A stretch of DNA of 5,333 bases from JBGSKY01 sp041740995 (GTDB lineage Bacteria; Planctomycetota; Planctomycetia; Pirellulales; Pirellulaceae). The position numbers were made by a program, and so were the translations under genes. This document shows, in pieces, positions 1 through 5,138 of this stretch. Where the stretch lies: the NCBI GenBank assembly GCA_041740995.1, contig JBGSKY010000145.1, forward strand, positions 1 through 5,333, written 5' to 3'. The notes beneath the pieces are model-generated. The model searched no databases and was not told the origin of the DNA. It was given only the letters and a program-made list of their open reading frames with translations. The stretch's first letter is position 1. Every line of letters starts with the position of its first letter.

Positions 1-1
1 G

Positions 2-70
2 GAATCTGAGGGATTTATACTGGCTTGTCAGTCTCATCCAATCGATGAGAAGATCACAATCGAGTGTTAG
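2..70 (+). CDS. C-terminal fragment of a [2Fe-2S] ferredoxin-domain protein (5' part outside window)
   Basis: The frame beginning at base 2 is open from the left edge and ends with TAG at 68-70, giving 22 residues that contain EGFILACQSHP and end in an acidic/hydrophobic strand (KITIEC). The phrase GFxLxCQSxP followed by a short beta-strand and the stop is typical of the very C-terminus of plant-type [2Fe-2S] ferredoxin domains. The Cys (residue 9 of the fragment, codon 26-28) is the fourth cluster ligand. Such domains end ferredoxin-NAD(P)H reductase-like proteins such as PaaE and Hcr, and also occur as free ferredoxins, so the size of the whole protein cannot be told. Only the tail is visible. 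The family call rests on a short motif but it is a distinctive one. Confidence 0.72.
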   Translation, partial: ESEGFILACQSHPIDEKITIEC

Positions 71-458
71 TGTCTACCGAACAAGTTTTTCGGACTTGGC
101 AAACTTTAAATCGTTGCATTGGTGGCTTTTCCTGTAACCAAGTTGGGTGCTAGGTAGGGAAATTTGTGGTAAAAAAATTTCAGGCTCGGATTCTATTTTT
201 TCCTACCCTTAATCTTCTTAACTTTGCTACTGTCAATAGACGAAAAGCAATTCGCATTTTCAATCACGGACCCACCAACCAACGATCGTTCCGTTGTATT
301 TCAGTTGCCAATCTTCTTGCCCTCATTTTCCTGCCAATCAAGTTCACAGTCGAGAAATCAATCTTGCCAGGTAAGCGTTTCCCTCTTTGCCGCGTCTAAA
401 TTACAACCGAGAGCAGTTCGCTTTCGAAATCAAAAAGACAAGATAAAGGGAAGAGAAA
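71..458. other. Intergenic region without a convincing gene
   Basis: This stretch of about 390 bases separates the ferredoxin-tail gene from the DUF1223 gene. It is AT- and pyrimidine-rich, and its open frames have no recognisable protein character. A weak hairpin (CCGAA at 77-81 with TTCGG at 89-93, 7-nt loop) follows the first stop codon but lacks a clean T-tract, so it is a poor terminator candidate. I could not find a well-spaced -35/-10 pair for the downstream gene, although a promoter should lie here. A TTGCCA at 364-369 and a TCTAAA at 395-400 are 25 bp apart, which is too far. Confidence 0.5.
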
Positions 459-1259
459 ATGGCCAAGCTGGAAAGTCGATTGATTGTTGGTGGCGGGTTT
501 TTGGCGATGAGCCTTATTGCGATCGCAACTTTTCTAAGAGTCGCTCATGGCGGTCCTGCGATGGCCGGTCCGGTGAAAGAAGCGAAGAGTAAGCCAGGAA
601 GTTTTGCCGTCGTCGAACTGTACACATCCGAAGGCTGCAGCAGTTGTCCACCCGCCGAAGCGAATCTCCGTCGCATTACGGAAGAAGCGAAATCGAACGG
701 CACAACCGTCTACGCCCTCGACTTCCACATCGACTACTGGGATCGCCTGGGCTGGATCGATGTCGCCAGCAACGCCGCTGCAACCTCACGGCAAAATGAT
801 TACGCCAACCAGTTCGGTAATCGTTCGGTTTACACGCCCCAGATGATCATCAACGGCAAGGTCGAATTCAATGGATCGGACGGACCAAAGAGCGATCTCG
901 AATTGTCGTCCGCCCTTGCCGAAACGACTACCTTCAAGATCGCCGTTAACGCGAAACGACAAGACACCATCGTTATTGCAAACTGGACTGCAAGCAATCC
1001 TCTTGAAGACGACGTCATTTTAGTGGCCCTGGTACAGGACGACCTGATTACACTGGTCAACGCTGGCGAGAATCAAGGAAGAACGCTTCATCACTTCAAC
1101 GTCGTCCGAGACTTCCAAACGGCCGACGCAAGTTTGTCTCAGGGTGAAGTTACGCTGAAATTACCAATGCAAGATCGAAACGCGCCGCACCACATCGTCG
1201 GGTTTCTACAGTCGCGAACAACAGGACAGATTCGCGCCGCAACGTCTACGACATTCTAG
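459..1259 (+). CDS. DUF1223 family thioredoxin-fold protein, exported or membrane-anchored
   Basis: The 266-aa product matches the DUF1223 family pattern. It has the ELYTSEGCSSCPPAE motif (Cys60-x-x-Cys63), then DFHIDYWDRLGW (residues 88-99), then YTPQMIINGKVEFNGSD (125-141), whose Pro127 sits where thioredoxin folds carry the cis-proline. Residues 8-26 are a hydrophobic segment after a short basic N-terminus, followed by AMA-GP around 34-38, so it is either a cleaved signal peptide or a membrane anchor. The redox domain should therefore act outside the cytoplasm. The second half (about 150-266) looks beta-rich, as in the family. The start at 459 is preceded by a purine run at 445-459 with AAAGGG about 8 nt upstream. 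The biochemical role of DUF1223 proteins is not established; thiol-disulfide or metal-related chemistry is an inference from CxxC. It stands alone, convergent with the next gene. Confidence 0.9.
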   Translation: MAKLESRLIVGGGFLAMSLIAIATFLRVAHGGPAMAGPVKEAKSKPGSFAVVELYTSEGCSSCPPAEANLRRITEEAKSNGTTVYALDFHIDYWDRLGWIDVASNAAATSRQNDYANQFGNRSVYTPQMIINGKVEFNGSDGPKSDLELSSALAETTTFKIAVNAKRQDTIVIANWTASNPLEDDVILVALVQDDLITLVNAGENQGRTLHHFNVVRDFQTADASLSQGEVTLKLPMQDRNAPHHIVGFLQSRTTGQIRAATSTTF

Positions 1260-1315
1260 ACATATATCGACCATGATTCTGGTTCGTTGTTCAATGCGAA
1301 AATCCGATCTGTTCT

Positions 1316-1346
1316 AAAACGCCGTTTAGACCTCGGATCAAACGGC
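1316..1346 (-). terminator. Probable intrinsic terminator of the hxlR-type gene
   Basis: GCCGTTT (1321-1327) and AAACGGC (1340-1346) form a perfect 7-bp stem with a 12-nt loop. Read on the minus strand the stem is followed by GTTTTAG, a short T-tract (1319-1316). It lies 35 bp past the stop codon of the minus-strand regulator and within the 121-bp gap between two convergent genes, which is where a terminator is expected. The long loop and only four T make it moderate in strength. Confidence 0.5.
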
Positions 1347-1380
1347 TCGGAATATGACGCATGCATCCGTGAAATCATAC

Positions 1381-1722
1381 TCAGATTTGCTTTAGCAGTT
1401 GAGCACTGCCGTCAACATTCTCAAGGCCCCATTTGACCATTGCCATCAATACAGGCTTAAGCGACTTACCTTTCTTTGTAAGTTGGTACACGTCGCGGCC
1501 AGGAAATTCATCCGACGGGACTTTATCGGCCAAGCCCCACTGAACCAGCTTGGCCAGTCGGTCCGACAGAATATTGGTCGCAATCCGCTCGGGTGACTGC
1601 GAGAACTCTTTGAACGTAGTTCGGCCAAAGATCATGTCCCGGATAATCAGTAGTGTCCACTTGTCGCCGACGATGTCCAAGGTACACGCAACCGGACAGG
1701 GAGATCGTTTGTTGGTTTGCAT
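1381..1722 (-). CDS. HxlR-family winged helix-turn-helix transcriptional regulator
   Basis: The 113-aa product has the full-length HxlR layout. It begins with CPVACTLDIVGDKWTLLIIRDM (Cys9, Cys13, Trp22), continues with FKEFSQSPERIATNILSDRLAKL (recognition-helix region about 47-60), then the wing ending in DVYQLTKKGKSL, and a C-terminal dimerisation helix. The N-terminal Cys9 corresponds in position to the single conserved Cys through which YodB, CatR and HypR sense electrophiles or disulfide stress; Cys13 is an extra candidate. The gene is divergent from the Fe-S/SCP2 gene, and two 15-bp palindromes lie between them, so it most likely represses that gene and perhaps its own transcription. No Shine-Dalgarno is seen before the ATG. 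A lone -10-like AATAAT (minus strand, 1747-1742) would give a very short leader. Family confidence is high; inducer and target are inferred. Confidence 0.93.
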   Translation of the reverse strand: MQTNKRSPCPVACTLDIVGDKWTLLIIRDMIFGRTTFKEFSQSPERIATNILSDRLAKLVQWGLADKVPSDEFPGRDVYQLTKKGKSLKPVLMAMVKWGLENVDGSAQLLKQI

Positions 1723-1759
1723 GATTTATGCTGTGCTAAAGATTATTGTTGAAACGAGA

Positions 1760-1787
1760 TTGACTTTGTTTCGTCAACTTGCATAAT
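1760..1787 (+). promoter_or_regulatory. Sigma-70-type promoter of the Fe-S/SCP2 gene
   Basis: TTGACT (1760-1765, 5 of 6 consensus bases) and CATAAT (1782-1787, 5 of 6) are separated by 16 bp. Transcription would start near 1794, leaving a leader of roughly 70 nt before the chosen ATG at 1867. The -10 hexamer lies inside the first palindrome, so a protein bound there would block RNA polymerase. The -35 also overlaps a small dyad, TTGAC (1760-1764) with GTCAA (1773-1777). Confidence 0.7.
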
Positions 1788-1817
1788 GCAAGTGTCAAGG
1801 TGCTTGCATTATGCAAG
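1778..1817. promoter_or_regulatory. Tandem palindromic operator, probably for the HxlR regulator
   Basis: CTTGCATAATGCAAG (1778-1792) and CTTGCATTATGCAAG (1803-1817) are each perfect dyads of 7-bp arms around one central base, and they are the reverse complement of each other. They share one strand sequence except for the central base and lie 25 bp centre to centre. The first covers the -10 of the plus-strand promoter, and the second lies about 10 bp past the predicted transcription start. On the minus strand the 10-bp spacer contributes a TTGACA, a -35-like element without a good -10. Two dyads fit two dimers of a winged-helix protein such as the product of the adjacent divergent gene. The link to that protein is inference from position. 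Confidence 0.75.
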
Positions 1818-1866
1818 TGTAATCGATCGAACGTCGTTTGGTACTCCTTATTTAGTGAAAAAAACG

Positions 1867-3207
1867 ATGGCAAAGCTAGATGAACATCCTACGGTCAAGA
1901 ACCACAGATCAATCACATCGCGTCTCGCAAAAGAGCTGAGTGATGCCGTGATCGGCGCAGACGAACTTCGCAGAATCTGCATCGAAGCGGGTGCGGACGA
2001 CGTGGGGTTCGTGACGCTAGATCGACCGGAACTCGATGATCAGCGAGATGACATCGTGAAATTCTTTCCAGCGACGCAGACATTAATTAGTCTCGTCTGT
2101 CGAATGAATCGCGAGCCGGTCCGCAGCACATCGCGCAGCGTTGCAAATCTCGAATTTCACTCGACAACCGATCACGTCGATGAAGTTGCAAAAGCGATCG
2201 TGACAAAGCTGGAGAGTCTTGGCGTTCGTGCGATTAACCCGTCCGCCGGGTTTCCGATGGAGTTGTCTGAATTTCCGGGCAAAGTCTGGGTCGTATCTCA
2301 CAAGCCAGTCGCAGTGGCAGCAGGACTTGGGCAAATGGGCATTCACCGGAACGTGATTCATCCCAAGTTCGGTAACTTCATCATCTTGGGAACCGTGTTG
2401 ATCGATCACATGGTCAAGGAACAAAGTCAACCGATCGATTACAATCCCTGCCTAGAATGCAAACTCTGCGTCGCAGCGTGTCCCGTCGGTGCGATTTCGC
2501 CGGATGGTGGATTCAACTTCGTTTCCTGCTACACCCACAACTACCGTGAGTTCATGGGTGGTTTTACCGACTGGGTTGAAACGATCGCCGCCAGCGACTC
2601 GGCGGTCGACTATCGCAAGCAGGTCAACGATGGCGAATCGGCATCCATGTGGCAATCGCTGGCTTACGGACCGAACTACAAAGCCGCGTACTGCTTAGCC
2701 GTGTGCCCCGCGGGAGAAGATGTGATTGGGCCTTTCTTGCAATCGCGAAGCAGTTTCGTCGAATCTATGGTCAAACCGCTACAGCAGAAACTCGAAATGA
2801 TATACGTCCAGCCCAATTCTGACGCCGAAGCTCACGTTGCCAAACGATTCCCTCACAAGTCGATCAAGCGAGTTGGAAAAACGTTGAGGCCGACATCGAT
2901 CGATGGTTTCATCAGCGGAATGCACATCGTCTTTCAACCTGGTAAAGCAAAGGGGCTCAATGCAACGTATCACTTTCATTTTACTGGCAAAGAATCTCGA
3001 AAATGCACGGTCACAATTCGAGATTGCCGCATCGAAGTTCATGAAGGTCACGTTGGCAATTCGGATCTCAAGGTCAACGCCGACTCAAAGCAATGGGTTC
3101 GCTTTTTGCGTGGTGAAGTCAGCATCGTCTGGCTCCTTTTCTGCTTACGCGTTCGACTACGTGGAAACCCAAAGTTGTTGGTTTTGTTTGGCAAGTGCTT
3201 TCCGTGA
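1867..3207 (+). CDS. QueG-like 4Fe-4S protein with C-terminal SCP2 lipid-binding domain
   Basis: The 446-aa product has three parts. Residues about 30-190 resemble the N-terminal half of QueG/reductive-dehalogenase-like proteins (AGADDVGFVTLDR near 41-53, GLGQMG at 153-158 before a conserved HPKFGNF). Residues 195-205 carry the 4Fe-4S motif CLECKLCVAACP (Cys195, 198, 201, 205). A second site shows only CLAVCPAG (Cys276, 280), with Cys221 between. Residues about 340-446 look like an SCP2 sterol-carrier domain, ending in LLVLFGKCFP. SCP2 domains bind lipids or hydrophobic ligands, so a cytoplasmic redox enzyme acting on a hydrophobic substrate is plausible, but no substrate can be named. It should not be called queG: epoxyqueuosine reductases lack SCP2. 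I chose ATG 1867 because an in-frame ATG at 1786 lies inside the promoter -10 and operator; GTG 1855 is an alternative. No clear Shine-Dalgarno is present. Its divergent HxlR neighbour likely controls it. Confidence 0.85.
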   Translation: MAKLDEHPTVKNHRSITSRLAKELSDAVIGADELRRICIEAGADDVGFVTLDRPELDDQRDDIVKFFPATQTLISLVCRMNREPVRSTSRSVANLEFHSTTDHVDEVAKAIVTKLESLGVRAINPSAGFPMELSEFPGKVWVVSHKPVAVAAGLGQMGIHRNVIHPKFGNFIILGTVLIDHMVKEQSQPIDYNPCLECKLCVAACPVGAISPDGGFNFVSCYTHNYREFMGGFTDWVETIAASDSAVDYRKQVNDGESASMWQSLAYGPNYKAAYCLAVCPAGEDVIGPFLQSRSSFVESMVKPLQQKLEMIYVQPNSDAEAHVAKRFPHKSIKRVGKTLRPTSIDGFISGMHIVFQPGKAKGLNATYHFHFTGKESRKCTVTIRDCRIEVHEGHVGNSDLKVNADSKQWVRFLRGEVSIVWLLFCLRVRLRGNPKLLVLFGKCFP

Positions 3208-3270
3208 TTCTAGTTAACCAATCAATGGGACTTAGCCGGATTTTGAAAAGTATCCAGTGCACCAGCGCGA
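3208..3270. other. Short spacer between the Fe-S/SCP2 gene and the palindrome array
   Basis: Sixty-three bases separate the stop codon from the first repeat-like sequence. I see no hairpin with a T-tract directly after the stop, so transcription probably ends within the array that follows. Confidence 0.5.
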
Positions 3271-3344
3271 AGCTCTTTCCCGCCCCCGGTGGGTTAATCC
3301 CACCGGAGCGAAAGCTTCTTTGACGCATCAACCAAACTGATTCA

Positions 3345-3373
3345 CCGACGGGTTAAACCCGTCGGGGTCTTTT
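3345..3373 (+). terminator. Hairpin 2 of the array, terminator-like on the plus strand
   Basis: CCGACGGGT pairs with ACCCGTCGG (9 bp, 3-nt loop TAA) and is followed by GGTCTTTTGG. It is the first array hairpin with a plus-strand T-tract, about 140 bp past the stop of the Fe-S/SCP2 gene, so it may terminate that transcript. Hairpins 6 and 10 have the same TCTTTT tail. The T-tract is short and interrupted, so strength is uncertain. Confidence 0.35.
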
Positions 3374-3390
3374 GGTGCGCCGTCGCGATG

Positions 3391-3648
3391 TTAGATCACG
3401 AAGCTATTTCACCAACGGGATAAACCCGTTGGGGTCTCTTCCGTTCCGCGTCGCGCACGACCGGCGCCGCTTCCCGCCCCCGGTGGGTTCACCCCACCGG
3501 AGCGAAGTTTCGTGACCTAACCCTGCCGCTGCACGCAGCCCGCCCCCGTGTGGGTTCACCCCACCGGAGCGAAAGTTCTTGAGTTTCAGTAAAACTGATT
3601 CACCCAATGGGATCAACCTACTGGGGGTCTTTTGGTGCGGCATCGTGG
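3391..3648. repeat. Tandem macro-repeat, copy 1 (258 bp)
   Basis: Starts at TTAGATCACGAAGCT and contains hairpins 3 to 6. It aligns along its whole length with the next copy, with small differences: an extra TTCCG near 3443, TG versus AA before CCGCTGCACGCAG, and a shorter CTT run after the second GGAGCGAAAG. The unit matches more than single hairpins do, which shows a segmental duplication of four palindromes and not only independent insertions. Confidence 0.8.
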
Positions 3649-3903
3649 TTAGATTACGAAGCTGATTCACCAACGGGATAAACCCGTTGGGGTCTCTTCC
3701 GCGTCGCGCACGACCTGCGCCGCTTCCCGCCCCCGGTGGGTTAATCCCACCGGAGCGAAGTTTCGTGACCTAACCCAACCGCTGCACGCAGCCCGCCCCC
3801 GTGTGGGTTCACCCCACCGGAGCGAAAGCTTCTTTTGAGTTTCAGTCAAACTGATTCACCCAGTGGGATCAACCTACTGGGGTCTTTTGGTGCGGCATCG
3901 TAC
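3649..3903. repeat. Tandem macro-repeat, copy 2 (255 bp), with partial copies on both sides
   Basis: Starts at TTAGATTACGAAGCT and contains hairpins 7 to 10. A third, truncated unit begins at 3904 with the same TTAGATTACGAAGCT and ends after hairpin 11 near 3948. Upstream, 3273-3390 is a partial unit whose hairpin 1 has the left flank of hairpins 4/8 and the right flank of hairpins 5/9. That is what a deletion by recombination between two same-orientation hairpins would leave. Confidence 0.78.
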
Positions 3904-3948
3904 TTAGATTACGAAGCTGATTCACCGATGAGCAAACTCATAGGGGTC

Positions 3949-4075
3949 TAAAAGCGAATTTCGGACAACCAACATTTTGCTTCGGTCCAGATTGACGAAC
4001 CGCTCACATCGGCAAGTTGTTTCGGGACAATTCATAGCGTCGCGTATCGATCGTAATCGTCGCATGTTTGACCCG
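3949..4075. other. Intergenic spacer between the array and the 47-aa gene
   Basis: About 125 bases follow the array. The sequence is of mixed composition with some CG-rich dyads around CGATCGAT-like steps (about 4046-4053), but no recognisable gene, promoter or T-tailed hairpin. A terminator for the minus-strand small gene that stops at 4076 is not evident here. Confidence 0.4.
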
Positions 4076-4219
4076 TTACAATTCGCGTCGATCGGTGTAT
4101 TCGCGATTGACGAACACGCCGTTTGGATAGGTCAGCTGCATCCGCTCGCTACGGCTTTTGTAACCGATCGTGCTTGCGTAAGTCTGACCGGCAATCGTCA
4201 AACAACAAGCTTTATGCAT
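4076..4219 (-). CDS. Small hypothetical protein, 47 aa
   Basis: I do not recognise the protein. It begins MHKACCLTIAGQTYAST, continues through SERMQLTYPNGVFVN, and ends EYTDRREL before TAA. It is soluble and charged, with no signal peptide or membrane segment. A Cys-Cys pair lies at residues 5-6, and about six Tyr/Phe are spread through it, suggesting a small folded domain with several strands. The main support is translational: AGGAGG (4232-4227 on the minus strand) sits 7 nt before ATG, the best Shine-Dalgarno in the window where most genes lack one. It lies 94 nt downstream of, and co-directional with, the PEP-CTERM gene, but a terminator stands between them, so it depends on read-through or on a promoter I could not locate. 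The overlapping plus-strand frame across 3977-4279 has no comparable start signal. Function is unknown. Confidence 0.6.
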   Translation of the reverse strand: MHKACCLTIAGQTYASTIGYKSRSERMQLTYPNGVFVNREYTDRREL

Positions 4220-4226
4220 CCCCAAG

Positions 4227-4232
4227 CCTCCT
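4227..4232 (-). promoter_or_regulatory. Consensus Shine-Dalgarno of the 47-aa gene
   Basis: AGGAGG on the minus strand with a 7-nt spacer (CTTGGGG) to the ATG at 4219. It is the only full consensus ribosome binding site in front of a gene in this window and decides both the strand and the start of the small ORF. Confidence 0.65.
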
Positions 4233-4253
4233 GCAAATTTGACCGCAAAATGC

Positions 4254-4286
4254 AAAAAGCCCAGACTGTTGCAGTCTGAGCCTTTT
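4254..4286 (-). terminator. Intrinsic terminator of the PEP-CTERM gene, possibly bidirectional
   Basis: GCCCAGACTG (4259-4268) and CAGTCTGAGC (4272-4281) form a 10-bp stem with one G-T wobble and a TTG/CAA triloop. On the minus strand it is followed by TTTTTGCATTTT (T-tract 4258-4254), 32 bp past the stop of the PEP-CTERM gene. On the plus strand it is followed by CTTTT (4282-4286), so it could also stop transcription arriving from the left. Confidence 0.85.
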
Positions 4287-4312
4287 CACGACAGTCTCAC
4301 ACAGGCGGCGAG

Positions 4313-5059
4313 TTAAGCTTTTGATGCCTTGCGTTTGCGGTAAGTGACAAACCCGGCTGCTGAGATTACCGAAGCGCAGAGCAACATACTTCCTGGCTCT
4401 GGCACCGCGACCGGAGCCACAGAAACGTTGTCAAGGTAGACGACTTGGTTTCCATCGCCATTGAGAATAAAGCCGATGCGGTAAAAGTCCACCGGGGCGG
4501 CCAAGTAACCACGCGCGGCGAACGTACCGGAGATGGTACCAGAGAAGACGTTGCCACTGTTAAGTTCTGTAAAACCAAGTTCAAACACGGTGCCGTTCTG
4601 AACGTAAGTTCCGTCTCCGGTATTGAAATACTCACCGATTTGAAGAAACGTTCCAGGCGTCGAAGTTGCAGCTGGCGAGGTATCAATATAGTAGTCGTAG
4701 CTGAACGTATAATTACTCGGGTCGGCGATCGCAGCATTGACTGCGACGACGAACGGATCGGCTAAGCCGCCGAAACCGAATGCCGCCTCTTGATAGCCAC
4801 CCGTGTTCAACACGCCGACTCTTTGGCTGCCGCCGATCAACGAAACAGGAAAAACGGTGTCGTCAGGTGAAACAAATGGTTGAGAGAGGCCTTGATCGGT
4901 CCCATCCTCAAAATCGAACAAAATTGTTGCAGCAGAAGCCGATGTACCAACAGCAGTCAGCGCGACCGCGACGCCGATGCAAAGGTTACGACTCGTTTTA
5001 CGCAAAAATCCTAACGCTCTGTGGATGGAGTTTTGCTCCACGTGATAAAGTGATGACAT
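4313..5059 (-). CDS. PEP-CTERM sorting domain-containing secreted protein
   Basis: The 248-aa product has both ends of an exosortase substrate. At the N-terminus, after an unusually long n-region, a basic stretch RKTSRN (20-25) precedes the hydrophobic segment 26-39 and a likely signal-peptidase site ASA-A near 43/44. At the C-terminus are VPEPGS (Pro220-Glu-Pro222), a hydrophobic helix at 225-240 and the basic tail YRKRK (240-244). The mature body (about 45-215) is rich in Gly, Thr, Ser, Asn and aromatic residues, with beta-strand patterning, FDFEDGT near its start and YRIGF...VVYLDNVSV near its end. That pattern is like jelly-roll or carbohydrate-binding-type domains in planctomycetal PEP-CTERM proteins. 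It is therefore expected to be exported, cleaved at PEP by an exosortase and displayed or released. No catalytic motif or exosortase gene is seen here. No strong Shine-Dalgarno precedes ATG 5059; no later ATG occurs before the signal segment. Confidence 0.92.
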   Translation of the reverse strand: MSSLYHVEQNSIHRALGFLRKTSRNLCIGVAVALTAVGTSASAATILFDFEDGTDQGLSQPFVSPDDTVFPVSLIGGSQRVGVLNTGGYQEAAFGFGGLADPFVVAVNAAIADPSNYTFSYDYYIDTSPAATSTPGTFLQIGEYFNTGDGTYVQNGTVFELGFTELNSGNVFSGTISGTFAARGYLAAPVDFYRIGFILNGDGNQVVYLDNVSVAPVAVPEPGSMLLCASVISAAGFVTYRKRKASKA

Positions 5060-5106
5060 TCGGGTTACTCTAGAAGACGAAACAATTCACTAATGATGAC
5101 GTGGCT

Positions 5107-5134
5107 ATCATAAACACTCCGTTAATGTGGTCAA
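5107..5134 (-). promoter_or_regulatory. Sigma-70-type promoter of the PEP-CTERM gene
   Basis: On the minus strand TTGACC (5134-5129, 5 of 6) and TATGAT (5112-5107, 5 of 6) are separated by 16 bp, placing transcription start near 5100 and a leader of about 40 nt before ATG 5059. The -35 overlaps a perfect dyad GTGGT-CA-ACCAC (5127-5138), a possible operator for an unknown regulator. Confidence 0.65.
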
Positions 5135-5138
5135 CCAC

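Larger units (their letters stand above)
3271..3948. repeat. REP/BIME-like array of 11 palindromes in alternating orientation
   Basis: Eleven hairpins lie at 3286-3306, 3345-3365, 3412-3432, 3480-3500, 3546-3567, 3603-3625, 3670-3690, 3733-3753, 3799-3820, 3859-3881 and 3925-3944, starting 57-68 bp apart. On the plus strand numbers 1, 4, 5, 8 and 9 read CCCC-stem-GGAGCGAA, with the core GGGTT(A/C)A(T/C)CCC. Numbers 2, 3, 6, 7, 10 and 11 show the related core when read on the minus strand, within GACCCC-stem-GGTGAA. The orientation order is + - - + + - - + + - -. Outer stem bases differ but remain paired, e.g. CCGAC/GTCGG versus CCAAC/GTTGG. Numbers 5 and 9 carry a bulge, 6 has an A.C mismatch that is G-C in 10, and 11 is degraded. 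The layout is that of REP pairs forming a BIME. No RAYT transposase gene is in the window, and the 5' GTAG foot of classical REPs is not seen. Confidence 0.85.

Noticed and set aside
166..592. Plus-strand frames at 166-399 and 224-592
   Set aside because: Low-complexity peptides with no family features. The second overlaps the start of the DUF1223 gene in another frame.
1786..1866. Upstream ATG extending the Fe-S/SCP2 gene by 27 codons
   Set aside because: It lies within the -10 hexamer and the first operator palindrome, so it would precede the transcription start. The extra residues are encoded by operator sequence and have no family resemblance.
1867..3207. Naming the Fe-S gene queG
   Set aside because: The SCP2 domain, the altered second Fe-S motif and the HxlR context differ from epoxyqueuosine reductase, so only the fold resemblance is claimed.
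3119..3849. Minus-strand open frames at 3119-3331, 3404-3673 and 3667-3849
   Set aside because: Their peptides are translations of the palindromes (recurring LRWGEPT, NGFIPLV, RSGGxNP), have no start signals, and restart with each repeat.
3271..3948. CRISPR array
   Set aside because: Spacing is regular, but the repeats alternate in orientation and vary in stem sequence, and the intervening segments are themselves repeated. No cas gene is present.
3977..4279. Plus-strand 100-codon frame
   Set aside because: It lacks a ribosome binding site, runs into the terminator stem, and is antisense to the 47-aa ORF, which has a perfect Shine-Dalgarno.
4366..4765. Frames overlapping the PEP-CTERM gene on both strands
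   Set aside because: They are out-of-frame readings of a gene with clear signal peptide and sorting motif.
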